A stretch of DNA of 64,000 bases from Bryum argenteum. Taxonomy: Eukaryota > Streptophyta > Bryopsida > Bryales > Bryaceae. The stretch spans positions 15,332,512 to 15,396,511 of the forward strand of contig CM073330.1 in the NCBI GenBank assembly GCA_037043015.1, in the 5' to 3' direction. The position numbers were made by a program, and so were the translations under genes. Of this stretch, positions 33,367 to 44,361 are shown piece by piece. The notes under the pieces are model-generated. The model saw only the letters and a list, made by a program, of their open reading frames with translations, was not told the DNA's origin and searched no databases. How positions within the stretch are numbered: the stretch's first letter is position 1; each line of letters opens with the position of its first letter.

Positions 33367-33612
33367 TATTGAGATTTGAAGGGAAAGACTTTACTTAGAT
33401 GATATTGGATAACATCAGCCATGCATGGGCTGAATACAAGTAGGAGGAAGCCTCCTCTACTTGTTTCCTAACCATGTGGGATAACGCACCACTATGGGTT
33501 GCCTTTGACTACAAGCAACACCTAATAGAGTCTACGAACTAACTAAGCGTGCAGTTCTACTCCTAACACTCCATGTACACTATCTACTCCAATAGGTACA
33601 TGTTTCTCAACA
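33367..33612 (-). repeat. Family-A LTR (second of a tandem pair)
   Basis: 246 bp, TATTGAGATTTGAAGG to TTTCTCAACA. It is preceded by ATAACC, the last six bases of a primer site, and followed directly by A4 reverse-transcriptase sequence (ATTTCAGCCTTCACC). The LTR-6 bp-LTR arrangement suggests recombination or template switching at the primer site. Confidence 0.85.
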
Positions 33613-34361
33613 ATTTCAGCCTTCACCTCTTCAAAAGCAGCCTCCGCGAGCTTGGGCAACTTCACATGAGTGTCAAGTGGTGTACCTATGGCCTTGCATT
33701 CCTCCATCTTGAACCGCTTGAGAATCTCCTCAAGGTACTTGTGCTGGCTCATGGTGATGGTGCGGGCAGCCCTATTCCTCTTGAACTCCACTCCAAGGCA
33801 ATAGCTTAGCTCTCCCAAATCCGTCATCTCATACTCCTCCTTGAGCATAGTCTTCACCTCCAACATCTTGGTCATGCTACTTGCAAGGAGGATCAAATCA
33901 TCCACATACAAGATTACAATCACCAAGAATTCACTACTTTGCATGATGTGCAAAGAGTGATCAGCGTGGCCTCTTTTGAAGCCCTTTCTCACAAACATGG
34001 CATCAATATCTTGATACCACGCCCTCCCGGATTGCTTCAAACCGGGAAGCGCCTTCTTCAACTTGCACTTGAGATGCTCCTTGCCTTGTTGCACAAATCC
34101 TTGGGGTTGATCCATGTAGATGACCTCCTCCAACTTGGAGTTGAGGAAGGCGGTCTTGACATCCATGTTGTGCATCTCAAGGTCCATGGCTGCCCCAATG
34201 CTTACAATACACCGAATCGTGTTGAATTTTGCAACGGGGGCAAATGTCTCATTGAAATCCACCTCCTCCACTTGGGTGAACCCCCTAGCAACCAGCCTTG
34301 CTTTGTACCTCACCACATGCCCCAAAGCATCTCTTTTGGTGGAGAAAACCCACTTACAGCC
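33613..34361 (-). pseudogene. A4 reverse transcriptase fragment
   Basis: A minus-strand A element interrupted on both sides. The open frame reads RLVARGFTQVEEVDFNETFAPV, TAFLNSKLEEVIYMDQPQGF, then YVDD at 33897-33908 and the LGELSYCLGVEFKRN connection. It is cut at 33613 by the tandem LTR insertion and at 34361 by A1 (TSD CAGCC). The upstream continuation is at 39992. Confidence 0.85.
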
Positions 34362-34605
34362 TGTTGAGAAACATGTACCTATTGGAGTAGATAGTGTACT
34401 TGGAGTTTAGGAGTAGAACTACACGCTTAGTTAGTTCGTAGACTCCATTAGGTGTTGCTTGTAGTCAAAGGCAGCCCATAGTGGTGAGTTATCCCACATG
34501 GTAGGGAAACTAGTAGAGGAGGCTTCCTCCTACTTGTATTCAGCCCATGCATGGCTGATGTCATCCAATACCATCTAAGTAAAGTTTTTCCCTTCAATCT
34601 CAATA
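34362..34605 (+). repeat. A1 5' LTR
   Basis: 244 bp, TGTTGAGAAACATG to CTTCAATCTCAATA. The ends are an imperfect inverted repeat TGTTGAGA/TCTCAATA, that is, TG...TA rather than the usual TG...CA. Confidence 0.95.
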
Positions 34606-34619
34606 GGTTATGGGCCCAC
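34606..34619 (+). other. A1 primer-binding site (half tRNA-iMet type)
   Basis: GGTTATGGGCCCAC directly follows the LTR. Fourteen bases are complementary to the anticodon loop and 5' stem of plant initiator tRNA-Met. No TGGTATCAGAGC-type site (tRNA 3' end) is present. Confidence 0.8.
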
Positions 34620-35725
34620 GCATGTCGTGGTGCGCTTGAAGGAGAAATTCAGATCATTTGGAGAGGATCGTGGAGCTTGTGGACAAAACCAGCCTTGTTT
34701 ACATGTGTGCACCTTCAAACCAATTGGTGTAAGTCCATTTCCAAAGGAGAAGTCTTGAAGTGCATTTTCTTTGGAGTTTGTTGGCTGAAGTTGGAGTTGT
34801 TGAGTGCATTTGAGTGTGAGGTTGTGTTTTGAGAGAGATCACACCTTGTTAGGGCTGGTTGCATACTCTTTGATTGAGTTTGTGCTTAGATTTGCACATT
34901 GGGAGCCAATTAGGGCTGATTGTGCACTTGGGTGCATTAGGGATTGCAATTGAGGCAATTGCAATCTTGTGAGAGTGTTTAGAGTGCATTGGGAGCATCT
35001 TTGAGTTGAATGAGGAGTTTGCCATTCATTAGAGTCTTTGATTTGAGCTCTTGTGAGAGAATGTTGCACATTTGTGCATTGTTGAGTTGATCAAGGGCTG
35101 ATTTGTGCTCTTGTGAGTGAATGTGGAACTTTTGAGCATTGGAGAGTTGGAGAGAGATCTAGATCTAGATCTAGATCTGATTTGATGAAGTGAGTGCATT
35201 GGTGAGTTGGAGAGGGCTGATTTGCACCCTTTTGAGTGAGTGAGGCGAGCTTCTTGCATTTGCGATTGCAAGAGAGCTGATTACACTTGTGTGAGTGATT
35301 AGGGCAAGTTTGAGTGTCCATTAGGGCTGAATTCAGCCCTTGTGAGCTTTGTGGAGTGATTGTGAGCAAATTAGAGTCATTTACTCATTTGGATCCCTTG
35401 CAAGGGCTGATTGGGAGTATCTTAGCTCCTTGAGGTGTGCATTGCACAATTTGAGTGAAGTTAGTGGCTGAATTGAAGAGCTTCTTGCGTAGGCAGCCCA
35501 TGTGGGTGTTGTGAGCATGATTAGGGTCTGATTTGGTGCTAAGTGTGCTAATCTACTTGAGGGAGGTGTTTCTTTGTGGTCCATTGGGTTGAGAGCTCCT
35601 TGTAAGGGCTGGTTGGCGAATTTCAGCCCATTGCCTTTGTTTTAGGGCTTGTAGGGAGGTTGAGTTGAGTTTGTCAACTCCTCTACCCTCCTTAGTCTTT
35701 GCCATCAAGTGGGAGCTACTTCAAC
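34620..35725 (+). repeat. A1 leader
   Basis: An untranslated leader of about 1.1 kb with AGGGCTGATTG-type units repeated roughly ten times and four tandem AGATCT units at 35155-35178. No open frame of note is seen. A role in RNA dimerisation or packaging is conceivable but not shown. Confidence 0.75.
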
Positions 35726-36772
35726 ATGGCTGCAAGTGAAGGAGATGGCGTGCGCATCATCGACAAGTTCAACGGCGTCAACTTTGGCATGTGGAAGTTC
35801 AAAATGGAGATGATTCTTGCGGAGAAGGACTTGTGGGATGTGGCGGATGGGAGTGAGGAGCCTCCAAGTGAAGATGCTGATTTCAAGACCAAGAAGGCGT
35901 TTGAGAGAAGGGAGAAGAAGGCCTTTGCTCTCATCGTCACCAATCTTGCGGATCAGCAAATTGCACACATCCGCCATTGCAAAAACACCGGAAGCGTGGA
36001 GTACGCTTTGCAATATCCATGAGACCAAGAGTCTCTCGAACATCTTATTTCTACGGCGACGATTCTTCACTACCAAGATGCAAGAGGAGGATGACTTGTT
36101 GGATCATGTCAACAAGATCAAGGCATTGGCATCTGAATTAGCTTGCTTGGAGGCACCCGTTACGGAAGGTGATGTGGTCATGACATTGTTGGAGAGCTTG
36201 CGACCATCTTTTGAGTTCCTTATCACGGCTTTGGAGACAAGGCCAATGAAGGAGCTGACCTTGGAGTTTGTCACGGCGCGTTTGATGCATGAGGTCACCA
36301 AGCACAAGGAGAATGAGCCCCAAGGAGAGGGATCAGTCCTTGTGTCAAGATTCGGCAAGGGAGGCAACACCAAGACAAGAACATGCTTCAAGTGTGGCAA
36401 ACCGGGCCACATTGCCAAGTTTTGTAGGGCCAACCAAGCCCAAGGCAAGGAGAGTGCACATCAAGCGTCCAAAGTGGAGGATGAGGAGGATTTCGCCTTT
36501 GCTACACATGGAGGAGGAGAGAAGGCCAACATGTTCACTTGGATTGTCGATTCGGGGGCCACACAACACATGACCAGCCATCGAGATGCCTTTCACACCT
36601 ATCAATCCGTTACGGGGAAGAAGATTTACATGGGAGACAATGCCATGGTGGAGGCACTTGGCATAGGGGAGGTGCATGTGGAGGTGCAAGACAAGGGGCA
36701 GCCTAAGAGGATCACCATTCGTGAGGTGCTCCATGTGCCCAAGTTGCATGCCAACTTGCTTTTGTAAGCAAA
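35726..36772 (+). pseudogene. A1 gag, zinc knuckle and protease
   Basis: ATG 35726 starts MAASEGDG. The gag domain is continuous to about 35985, where GCAAAAACACCGG replaces GCAAAACACCAGCGG and shifts frame. The next frame (to 36767) carries the rest of gag, a complete CCHC zinc knuckle (CFKCGKPGHIAKFC, about 36388-36430), the protease motif IVDSGATQHM (about 36543) and the start of GAG-pre-integrase. A one-base loss at 36763-36767 (GCTTTTGTAAGC for GCTTTCGGTAAGC) ends it. Confidence 0.85.
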
Positions 36773-38034
36773 TTGGCTTTGGGAGGTTTGAAGGTGCAAT
36801 TCAACACTGTGGGGTGTGTTGAGAGGTCACCAAGTGGTATGTTGATTGCATCAGCCCCTCGTGAGGGCAATTTGTACCTTCTCAAATTCACCAAGGTGAA
36901 TGGGAGTTCATTTGCTTGTGTGGCTCATGGATCAGCCCATGAAGAGCTTGTGAATCTTTGGCATAGGAGGCTTGGGCACTTGAATTTGAAGAGCTTGAAG
37001 GGCCTCCAACACATTGTGAAGGGGCTGGACCTCTCTTCTTGCAAGCATGATTGGAGTTCCTTGGCTTGCAAGGGGTGCATTGAGGGCAAGCAAGCAAGGC
37101 AGCCCTTCCCAAGCATGGAGCAACAAGGGCCACCAAGAAATTGGAGTTGGTGCATTCGGACGTGTGCGGGCCAATGAAGACCACTTCCATTGGAGGAGCA
37201 AGGTATTTTGTCACCTTTATAGATGATTTCTCACGCAAGATATGGGTGTATATGATGAAGTGCAAAAGTGAGGTGTTTGGGCGTTTTGAGACTTGGAAGG
37301 CGCTTGTGGAGGCGCAATCTGATTGCAAGGTGAAGGTCTTTGCGGTCGGATAATGGAGGGGAGTATGTGTCCAAGGCATTTGAGAACTTCCTCAAAGCCC
37401 ATGGCATTGAGCACCACACATCAGCCCCTTACACGCCTCAACAAAATGGTGTTGCGGAGCGTGCAAACCGCACCATTGTGGAGATGGCAAGGGCCATGAT
37501 TCATGGCCAAGGGCTCAAGTATGAGCTATGGGGTGAGGCCGTGAGTAATGCGGTGTACACAAGGAACCGCCCCACTCAAGCATTGGTAAGCAAGACACCT
37601 CAAGAAGCTTGGAGTGGAGTGAGGCCCCATGTCTCTCATATGCGTGTTTTTGGTTGCATTGCGTATGCGTTGGTTCCAAATGCAAAGAGGACCAAGTTGG
37701 ATGCCAAGGGCATCAAGTGTCTCTTTCTTGGGTATTGTGAGGGAACCAAGGCCTATAGGCTGATGCGTGTGGACACCAAGGCCATCATCAAGTGTAGGGA
37801 TGTGACATTTTTGGAAGATGGAGGAGCTGATTTTAAGCACTTGGAGGTGAGCCCAAGTGGGAGAAGTGGAGGACCAGCCCAAAGTGTGGGCTCAACTCCA
37901 AGAGTTGACATTAAAGAAGGGGGAGATGAAGATGAAGAAGATTTGGAGGAACCCAAGGAGGAGGTGGTGTTACGCAGCAGCGCAAGAAGATATCAACTAC
38001 TTGCTCACCAAAGGAGCAAGAGAAGGACCAGCCC
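36773..38034 (+). pseudogene. A1 GAG-pre-integrase, integrase and linker
   Basis: Three overlapping frames together give LWHRRLGHLNLKSL (36957), HSDVCGPMKT (37150), VTFIDDFSRKIWVYM (37211), SDNGGEYVSKAF (37348), PYTPQQNGVAERANRT (37430) and RVFGCIAYALVPNAKRTKLDA (37640). Breaks lie at about 37110 (one C lost from a C run) and 37338-37342 (CTTTG where intact copies have GCTG). Another break lies in the linker at about 37972. Confidence 0.8.
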
Positions 38035-39742
38035 TTGGAAGAGCCACGTGAGGAGCCCCATGAGGAGCCAAGATACCCCACAAGGACTCGCAAGCCACTT
38101 GGGGATTGGTGGATGAACCACATTCTTCCTCCACCACATGAAGATCAAGCAAATGTGGCTTTTCTTGGAGACCCATCTACACTTGGAGAGGTGCTGAATT
38201 GTGAAGGTGCAAGCAAGTGGGAGGTGGCTATGGAAGAAGAGTACAAGGCCCTCATTCACAAGGGCACTTGGGAGCTTGCACCCCTTCCCCCCAATAGATC
38301 AAGTGTGGGTTGTAAGTGGGTTTTCTCCACCAAAAGGGATGCTTTGGGGCATGTGGTGAGGTATAAAGCAAGGTGGTTGCACGGGGTTCACCCAAGTGTG
38401 GGGGTGGATTTCAATGAGACATTTGCCCCCGTTGCAAAATTCAACACAATTCGGTGTGTTGTGAGCATTGGGACAGCCATGGACCTTGAGATGCACAACA
38501 TGGATGTGAAGACCGCCTTCCTCAACCCTAAGTTGGAGGAGGTCATCTACATGGATCAACCCCAAGGATTTGTGCAACAAGGCAAGGAGCATCTCAAGTG
38601 CAAGTTGAAGAAGGCACTTCCCGGTTTGAAGCAATCCGGGAGGGCATGGTATCAAGATATTGATGCCATGTTTGTGAGAAAGGCTTCAAAAAGAGTTACG
38701 CTGATCACTCTTTGTATATCATGCAAAGTAGTGAGTTTCTTGTGATTGTTGTCTTGTATGTGGATGATTTGATCCTCCTTGCAAGTAGCATGACCAAGAT
38801 GTTGGAGGTGAAGGCTATGCTCAAGGAGGAGTATGAGATGACGGATTTGGGAGAGCTAAGCTATTGCCTTGGAGTGGAGTTCAAGAGGGATAGGGCTGCC
38901 CGTACCATCACCATGAGTCAACACAAGTACCTTGAGGAGATTCTCAAGAGGTTCAAGATGGAGGAGTGCAAGGCCATAGGTACACCACTTGACACTCATG
39001 TGAAGTTGCCCAAGCTCGCGGAGGCTGATTTTGAAGAGGTGAAGGCTGAAATGGCAAGTGTGCCATACAAGGCTGCGGTTGGGTGCCTCATGTATGCCAT
39101 CGTGGCTACAAGGCCTGATTTGGCCTTTCCCGTGAGTGTTGTGAGTCAACACATGTCCAAGTATGGCCCAATGCATTGGGCAGCGGTGAAGAGGGTGATG
39201 AGGTACCTCCAAGGTACACTTAAGCTAGAGTTGCAACTTGGAGGTGCAAATTTGTTGCTACGTGGCTATTGTGATGCAGATTGGGCCGGTGATGAAGGAG
39301 ATAGGAGATCCACCACCGGTTATGTTTTTATGCTTGGAGTGGGTGCCATTTCGTGGAACTCTAAGAGGCAACCCACCATAGCACTCTCTACAACGGAGGC
39401 TGAATACATGGCCATGAGCCAATGTACCAAGGAAGCCATTTGGTTGAGGCAACTCTTGGCTGATGTTGGCTTTGTTCAACAAGGCGGCACACAAGTTTTG
39501 TGTGACAACCAAGGAGCTATTGCCTTGGCCAAGAATCCTACACACCACTCACGAACCAAGCATATTGATGTGCAACATCATTTTATTCGTGAGCAAGTGG
39601 AGGATCAAGTGATTGAGCTCAAGTATGTGCCTACCCAAGCTATGGTTGCTGATGTGCTAACCTAGGCCCTTGGAAAGTCACAACACTTGATCTTGATTGA
39701 GAAGATGGGGCTTAGTGCCTTCGCCCACTAGCAAAGTGGGAG
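38035..39742 (+). pseudogene. A1 reverse transcriptase and RNase H
   Basis: The first frame (to 38745) holds the RT fingers/palm start: WEVAMEEEYKALIHKG, CKWVFSTKRD, FNETFAPVAKFNTIRC, KTAFLNPKLEEVIYMDQPQGF. A shift near 38690 leads to the second frame (38712-39665) with YVDD at 38757-38768, the RT connection, and RNase H ([44 protein letters not shown]). A TAG replaces the AAG codon in VLTKALGKS at 39663. Confidence 0.88.
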
Positions 39743-39986
39743 TGTTGAGAAACATGTACCTATTGGAGTAGATAGTGTACTTGGAGTTTAGGAGTAGAAC
39801 TACACGCTTAGTTAGTTCGTAGACTCCATTAGGTGTTGCTTGTAGTCAAAGGCAGCCCATAGTGGTGAGTTATCCCACATGGTAGGGAAACTAGTAGAGG
39901 AGGCTTCCTCCTACTTGTATTCAGCCCATGCATGGCTGATGTCATCCAATACCATCTAAGTAAAGTTTTTCCCTTCAATCTCAATA
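39743..39986 (+). repeat. A1 3' LTR
   Basis: 244 bp, apparently identical to the 5' LTR over its whole length, indicating a very recent insertion (or gene conversion). It is followed by the target duplication CAGCC. Confidence 0.95.
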
Positions 39987-39991
39987 CAGCC

Positions 39992-41331
39992 GACACTTGA
40001 TCTATTGAGAGGAAGCGGTGCAAGCTCCCAAGTGCCCTTGTGAATGAGGGCCTTGTACTCTTCTTCCATCGCCACCTCCCACTTGCTTGCATCTTCACAA
40101 TTCAACACCTCTCCAAGTGTAGATGGGTCTCCAATGAATGCCACATTCGCTTGGTCTTCATTTGGAGGAGGAAGAATGTGGTTCATCCACCAATCTCCAA
40201 GTGGTTTGCGAGTCCTTGTGGGATATCTTGGCTCCTCCAAGGGCTGCTCCCTTGGCTCCTCCATGGGCTGGTCCTTCTCTTGCTCCTTTGGTGGGCAAGT
40301 AGTTGATATCTTCTTGCGTTAAATGTAACACGACCTCCTCCTTGGGCTCTTCCAAATCATGTTCATCTTCATCTCCCACTTCTTCAATGTCAACTCTTGG
40401 AGTTGAGCCCACACTTTGGGCTGGTCCTCCACTTCTCCCACTTGGGCTCACCTCGAAGAGCTTAAAATGAGCTCCTCCATCTTCCAAGAATGTCACATCT
40501 CTACACTTGATGATGGCCTTGGTCTCCACACACATCAGCCTATAGGCCTTGGTTCCATCACAATACCCAAGAAAGAGACACTTGATGCCCTTGGCATCCA
40601 ACTTGGTCCTCTTTGCATTTGGAACCAACGCATACGCAATGCAACCAAAAACACGCATATGGGACACATGGGGCCTCTCTCCACTCCAAGCCTCTTGAGG
40701 TGTCTTGCTTACCAATGCTTGAGTGGGGCAGCGGTTCCTTGTGTGCACCGCATTGCTCACAGCCTCTCCCCAAAGCTCATACTTGAGCCCTTGGCCATGA
40801 ATCATGGCCCTTGCCATCTCCACAATGCTGCGGTTTGCACGCTCCGCAACACCATTTTGTTGAGGCATGTAAGGGGTTGATGTGTGGTGCTCAATGCCAT
40901 GGGCTTTGAAGAAGTTCTCAAAAGCCTTGGACACATACTCCCCTCCATTATCCGACCGCAGCACCTTCACCTTGCAATCAGATTGCGCCTCCACAAGCGC
41001 CTTCCAAGTCTCAAAACGCCCAAACACCTCACTCTTGCACTTGAGAATATACACCCATATCTTGCGTTAGAAATCGACTATAAAGGTGACAAAATACCTT
41101 GCTCCTCCAATGGAAGTGGTCTTCATTGGCCCGCACACGTCCGAATGCACCAACTCCAATTTCTTGGTGGCCCTTGTTGCTCCATGCTTGGGGAAGGGCT
41201 GCCTTGCTTGCTTACCCTCAATGCATCCCTTGCAAGCCAAGGAACTCCAATCGTGCTTGCAAGAAGGGAGGTCCAGCCCCTTCACAATGTGTTGGAGGCC
41301 CTTCAAGCTCTTCAAATTCAAGTGCCCAAGC
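39992..41331 (-). pseudogene. A4 integrase to RT-start fragment
   Basis: Continuation of the minus-strand A4 between A1 and A3. In sense order: LKSLKGLQHIVKGL, HSDVCGPMKT, VTFIVDF (frame break at about 41067), LRSDNGGEYVSKAF, YMPQQNGVAERANRS, RVFGCIAYALVPN, the Glu-rich linker, and the RT start WEVAMEEEYKAL (about 40060). The open segment 40158-41054 is 298 residues. The edges are the target duplications of A1 (CAGCC) and A3 (CAAGC). Confidence 0.85.
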
Positions 41332-41576
41332 TATTGAGAAACATGTACCTATTAGAGTGGATAGTGTACATGGAGGCATAGGAGTAGAACTATGCAATAA
41401 GTTAGTTCATAGACTCCATAAGGTGTTGCTTGTAGTCCAAGGCAGCCGTTAGTGGTGAGTTATCCAACATGGTTAGGAGATATGTAGAGGAGGCTTCCTC
41501 CTACTTGTATTCAGCCCTTGCATGGCTGAAGTTATCCAATACCATCTAAGTAAAGTCTTTCCCTTCAATCTCAATA
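41332..41576 (+). repeat. A3 5' LTR (A-prime subtype)
   Basis: 245 bp, starting TATTGAGAAACATG (second base G to A) and ending TCTCAATA. It shares with A6 the subtype features AACTATGCA, TTAGTTCATAGACTCC, TGAAGTTATCC and AAAGTCTTTCCC, unlike the A1/A2 LTR type. Confidence 0.9.
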
Positions 41577-41590
41577 GGTTATGGGCCCAC
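41577..41590 (+). other. A3 primer-binding site
   Basis: GGTTATGGGCCCAC next to the 5' LTR, identical to the A1 site. Confidence 0.8.
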
Positions 41591-42695
41591 GCACGTGGTG
41601 GTGCGCTTGAAGGAGAAATTCAGATCATTTGGAGAGGATCGTGGAGCTTGTGGGACAAAACCAGCGTTGTTTACATGTGTGCACCTTGAATCCAATTGGT
41701 GTAAGTCCATTTCCAAAGGAGAAGTCTTGAAGTGCATTTTCTTTGGAGTTTGTTGGCTGAAGTTGGAGTTGTCGAGTGCATTTGAGTGTGAGGTTGTGTT
41801 TTGAGAGAGATCACACCTTGGTAGGGCTGGTTGCATGCTCTTTCATTGTGTTTGTGCTTAGATTTGCACATTGGGAGCCAATTAGGGCTGATTGTGCACT
41901 TAGGTGCATTGTGGGTTGCAATTGAGGCAATTGCGATCTTGTGAGAGTGTTTTGAGTGTTTTTGAAGCATCTTTGAGTTGATTGAGGAGTTTGCCATTCA
42001 TTAGAGGGCTGATTAGAGCTCTTGTGAGTGAATGTGGCACATTTGTGCATTAGTGAGTTGGAAAGAGATGTAGATCTAGATCTAGATCTGATTTCGTGAA
42101 GTGAGTGCATTGGTGAGTTGAAGAAGGAGCTTTTGATTTGAGCACTTTGTGCATTGAGTGATTGGAGCTAATTTCTTGCATTTGTGATTGCACTTCTTTT
42201 GAGTGATTAGGGCAAGTTTGAGTGTCCATTAGGGCTGATTTGAGCACTTCTTTGAGTGATTAGGGCAAGTTTGAGTGTCCATTAGGGCTGATTTCAGCCC
42301 TTGTGAGGTTGGTGGAGTGATTGTGAGCCATTTTGAGTCACTTGCTCATTTGGATCCCTTGTAAGGGCTGATTGGGAGTCTCTTAGCTCCTTGAGGTGTG
42401 GATTGCACTACATTGTGAGTTAGTGGCTGAATTCAAGAAGTTCTTGTTTAGGAAGCTCATGTGGGTGGTGTGAGCCACATTAGGGTCTGATTTGGTGGTT
42501 AGAGAGCTGATCTACTTGAGGGAGGTCCTTTTGTGGGTTGAGATCTCTTCGTGAGGACCTTGCAAGGACTGGTTGGTGCAATTTCAGCCTTGCCCTCCCA
42601 TTGCCTTTGTTTTAGGGAGTGTAGGGAGGTTGAATTGAGTTTGTCAACTCCCCTAGCTTCTTTAGGTGCTGCCCTCAAGTGGGAGCTACTTCAAC
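41591..42695 (+). repeat. A3 leader
   Basis: Family-A leader with AGGGCTGATT units and AGATCT repeats (about 42069-42089, the first unit worn to AGATGT). It contains a local duplication of TGAGTGATTAGGGCAAGTTT with its flank (42198 and 42254). Confidence 0.7.
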
Positions 42696-44361
42696 ATGGC
42701 TGCGAGTGAAGGAGATGGCGTGCGCATCATCGACAAGTTCAATGGTGTCAACTTTGGCATGTGGAAGTTCAAGATGGAGATGATTCTTGCGGAGAAGGAC
42801 TTGTGGGATGTGGCGGATGGGAGTGAGGAGCCTCCAAGTGCTGATGCGGATCTCAAGACCAAGAAGGCGTTTGAGAGGCGGGAGAAGTAGGCTTTTGCTC
42901 TCATTGTGACCAATCTTGCGGATCAGCAAATTGCACACATCCGCCATTGCAAAACACCAGCGGAAGCGTGGACAACCCTTTGCAACATCCATGAGACCAA
43001 GAGTCTCTCCAACATCCTATTTCTTCGGCGCCGCTTCTTCACTACCAAGATGCAAGAGGAGGATGACTTGTTAGATCATGTGAACAAGATTAAGGCATTG
43101 GCGCATGAGTTGGCTTGCTTGGAGGCACCCGTCACGGAAGGAGATGTGGTCATGACATTGTTGGAGAGCTTGCCACCATCATTTGAGTTCCTCATCACCG
43201 CTTTGGAGACAAGGCCAACGAAGGAGCTGACCTTGGAGTTTATTCTGACCCGTTTGATGCATGAGGTCACCAAGCGCAAGGAGAATGAGCCCCAAGGAGA
43301 TGGATCAGCGCTTGTATCAAAATTTGCCAATGGAGGCAACATCAAGGATTGGAAGGAGACAAGAACATGCTTCAAGTGTGGCAAACTAGGCCACATTGCT
43401 CGGTTTTGTAGGGCCAGCGAAGCCCAAGGCAAGGAGAGTGCACATCAAGCATCCAAAGTGGAGGATGAAGATGATTTCGCCTTTTCTACACATGGAGGAC
43501 GAGAGAAGGCCGACATGTTTACTTTGATTGTGGATTCCGGCGCCACACAACACATGACCAGCCATCGAGATGCCTTCCACACCTATCAACCCGTTGTGGG
43601 GAAAAAGATTTACATGGGAGACAATGCCATGGTGGAGGCACTTGGCATAGGGGAGGTGAATGTGAAGGTGCAAGACAAGGGCCAGCCCAAGAGGATCACC
43701 ATCCCTGAGGTGCTCCATGTGCCCAAGTTGCATGCCAACTTGCTTTCGGTAAGCAAATTGGCTTTGGGAGGTTTGAAGGTGCAATTCAACAATGTGGGGT
43801 GTGTTGTGAGGTCACCAAGTGGGCTTTTGATTGCATCAGCCCCTCGTAAGGGCAAACTGTATCTACTCAAATTCACCAAGGTGAATGGGAGTTCATTTGC
43901 TTGTGTGGCTCAAGGATCAGCCCATGAAGAGCTTGTGGAGCTGTGGCATAGGAGGCTTGGGCACTTGAATTTGAAGAGCTTGAAGGGCCTCCAACACATT
44001 GTGAAGGGGCTGGACCTCTCTTCTTGCAAGCATGATTGGAGTTCCTTGGCTTGCAAGGGGTGCATTGAGGGCAAGCTAGCAAGGCAGCACTTCCCCAAGG
44101 ATGGAGCAAGAAGGGCCCCCATGAAGTTGGAGTTGGTGCATTCGGACGTGTGCGGGCCAATGAAGACCACTTCCATTGGAGGAGCAAGGTATTTTGTCAC
44201 CTTTATAGATGATTTCTCACGCAAAATATGGGTGTATATGCTGAAGTGCAAGAGTGAGGTGTTTGGGCGTTTTGAGACTTGGAAGGCGCTTGTGGAGGCC
44301 CAATCTGATTGCAAGGTGAAGGTGCTGCGGTCGGATAATGGAGGGGAGTATGTGTCCAGGG
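42696..44361 (+). pseudogene. A3 gag, protease, GAG-pre-integrase and integrase (cut by B1)
   Basis: From ATG 42696 the frame is open except for one nonsense codon (TAG 42888-42890, AAG in A6). The 501-residue open segment after it has the gag domain, zinc knuckle CFKCGKLGHIARFC, protease VDSGATQHM, LWHRRLGHLNLKSL, HSDVCGPMKT, VTFIDDFSRKIWVYM and LRSDNGGEYVS, then is cut at 44361 by the B1 LTR. Apart from the single stop this is one of the best-kept A gag-integrase frames in the window. Confidence 0.88.

Larger units (their letters stand above)
34362..39986 (+). mobile_element. A1: full-length family-A Ty1/copia element
   Basis: A 5,625-bp plus-strand element with 244-bp LTRs that look identical by eye, flanked by the 5-bp duplication CAGCC (34357-34361 and 39987-39991). 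It is inserted in A4 RT. It contains primer site, leader, gag, protease, integrase, RT, RNase H and a purine-rich tract (CTAGCAAAGTGGGAG) before the 3' LTR. All domains are present, but the frame is broken at about seven places, so it is structurally complete yet not able to encode one polyprotein as written. Confidence 0.95.

Noticed and set aside
34362..39986. Retroviral-type envelope gene in the elements
   Set aside because: RNase H runs directly to the purine tract and 3' LTR in A1 and B1, leaving no room for another gene.
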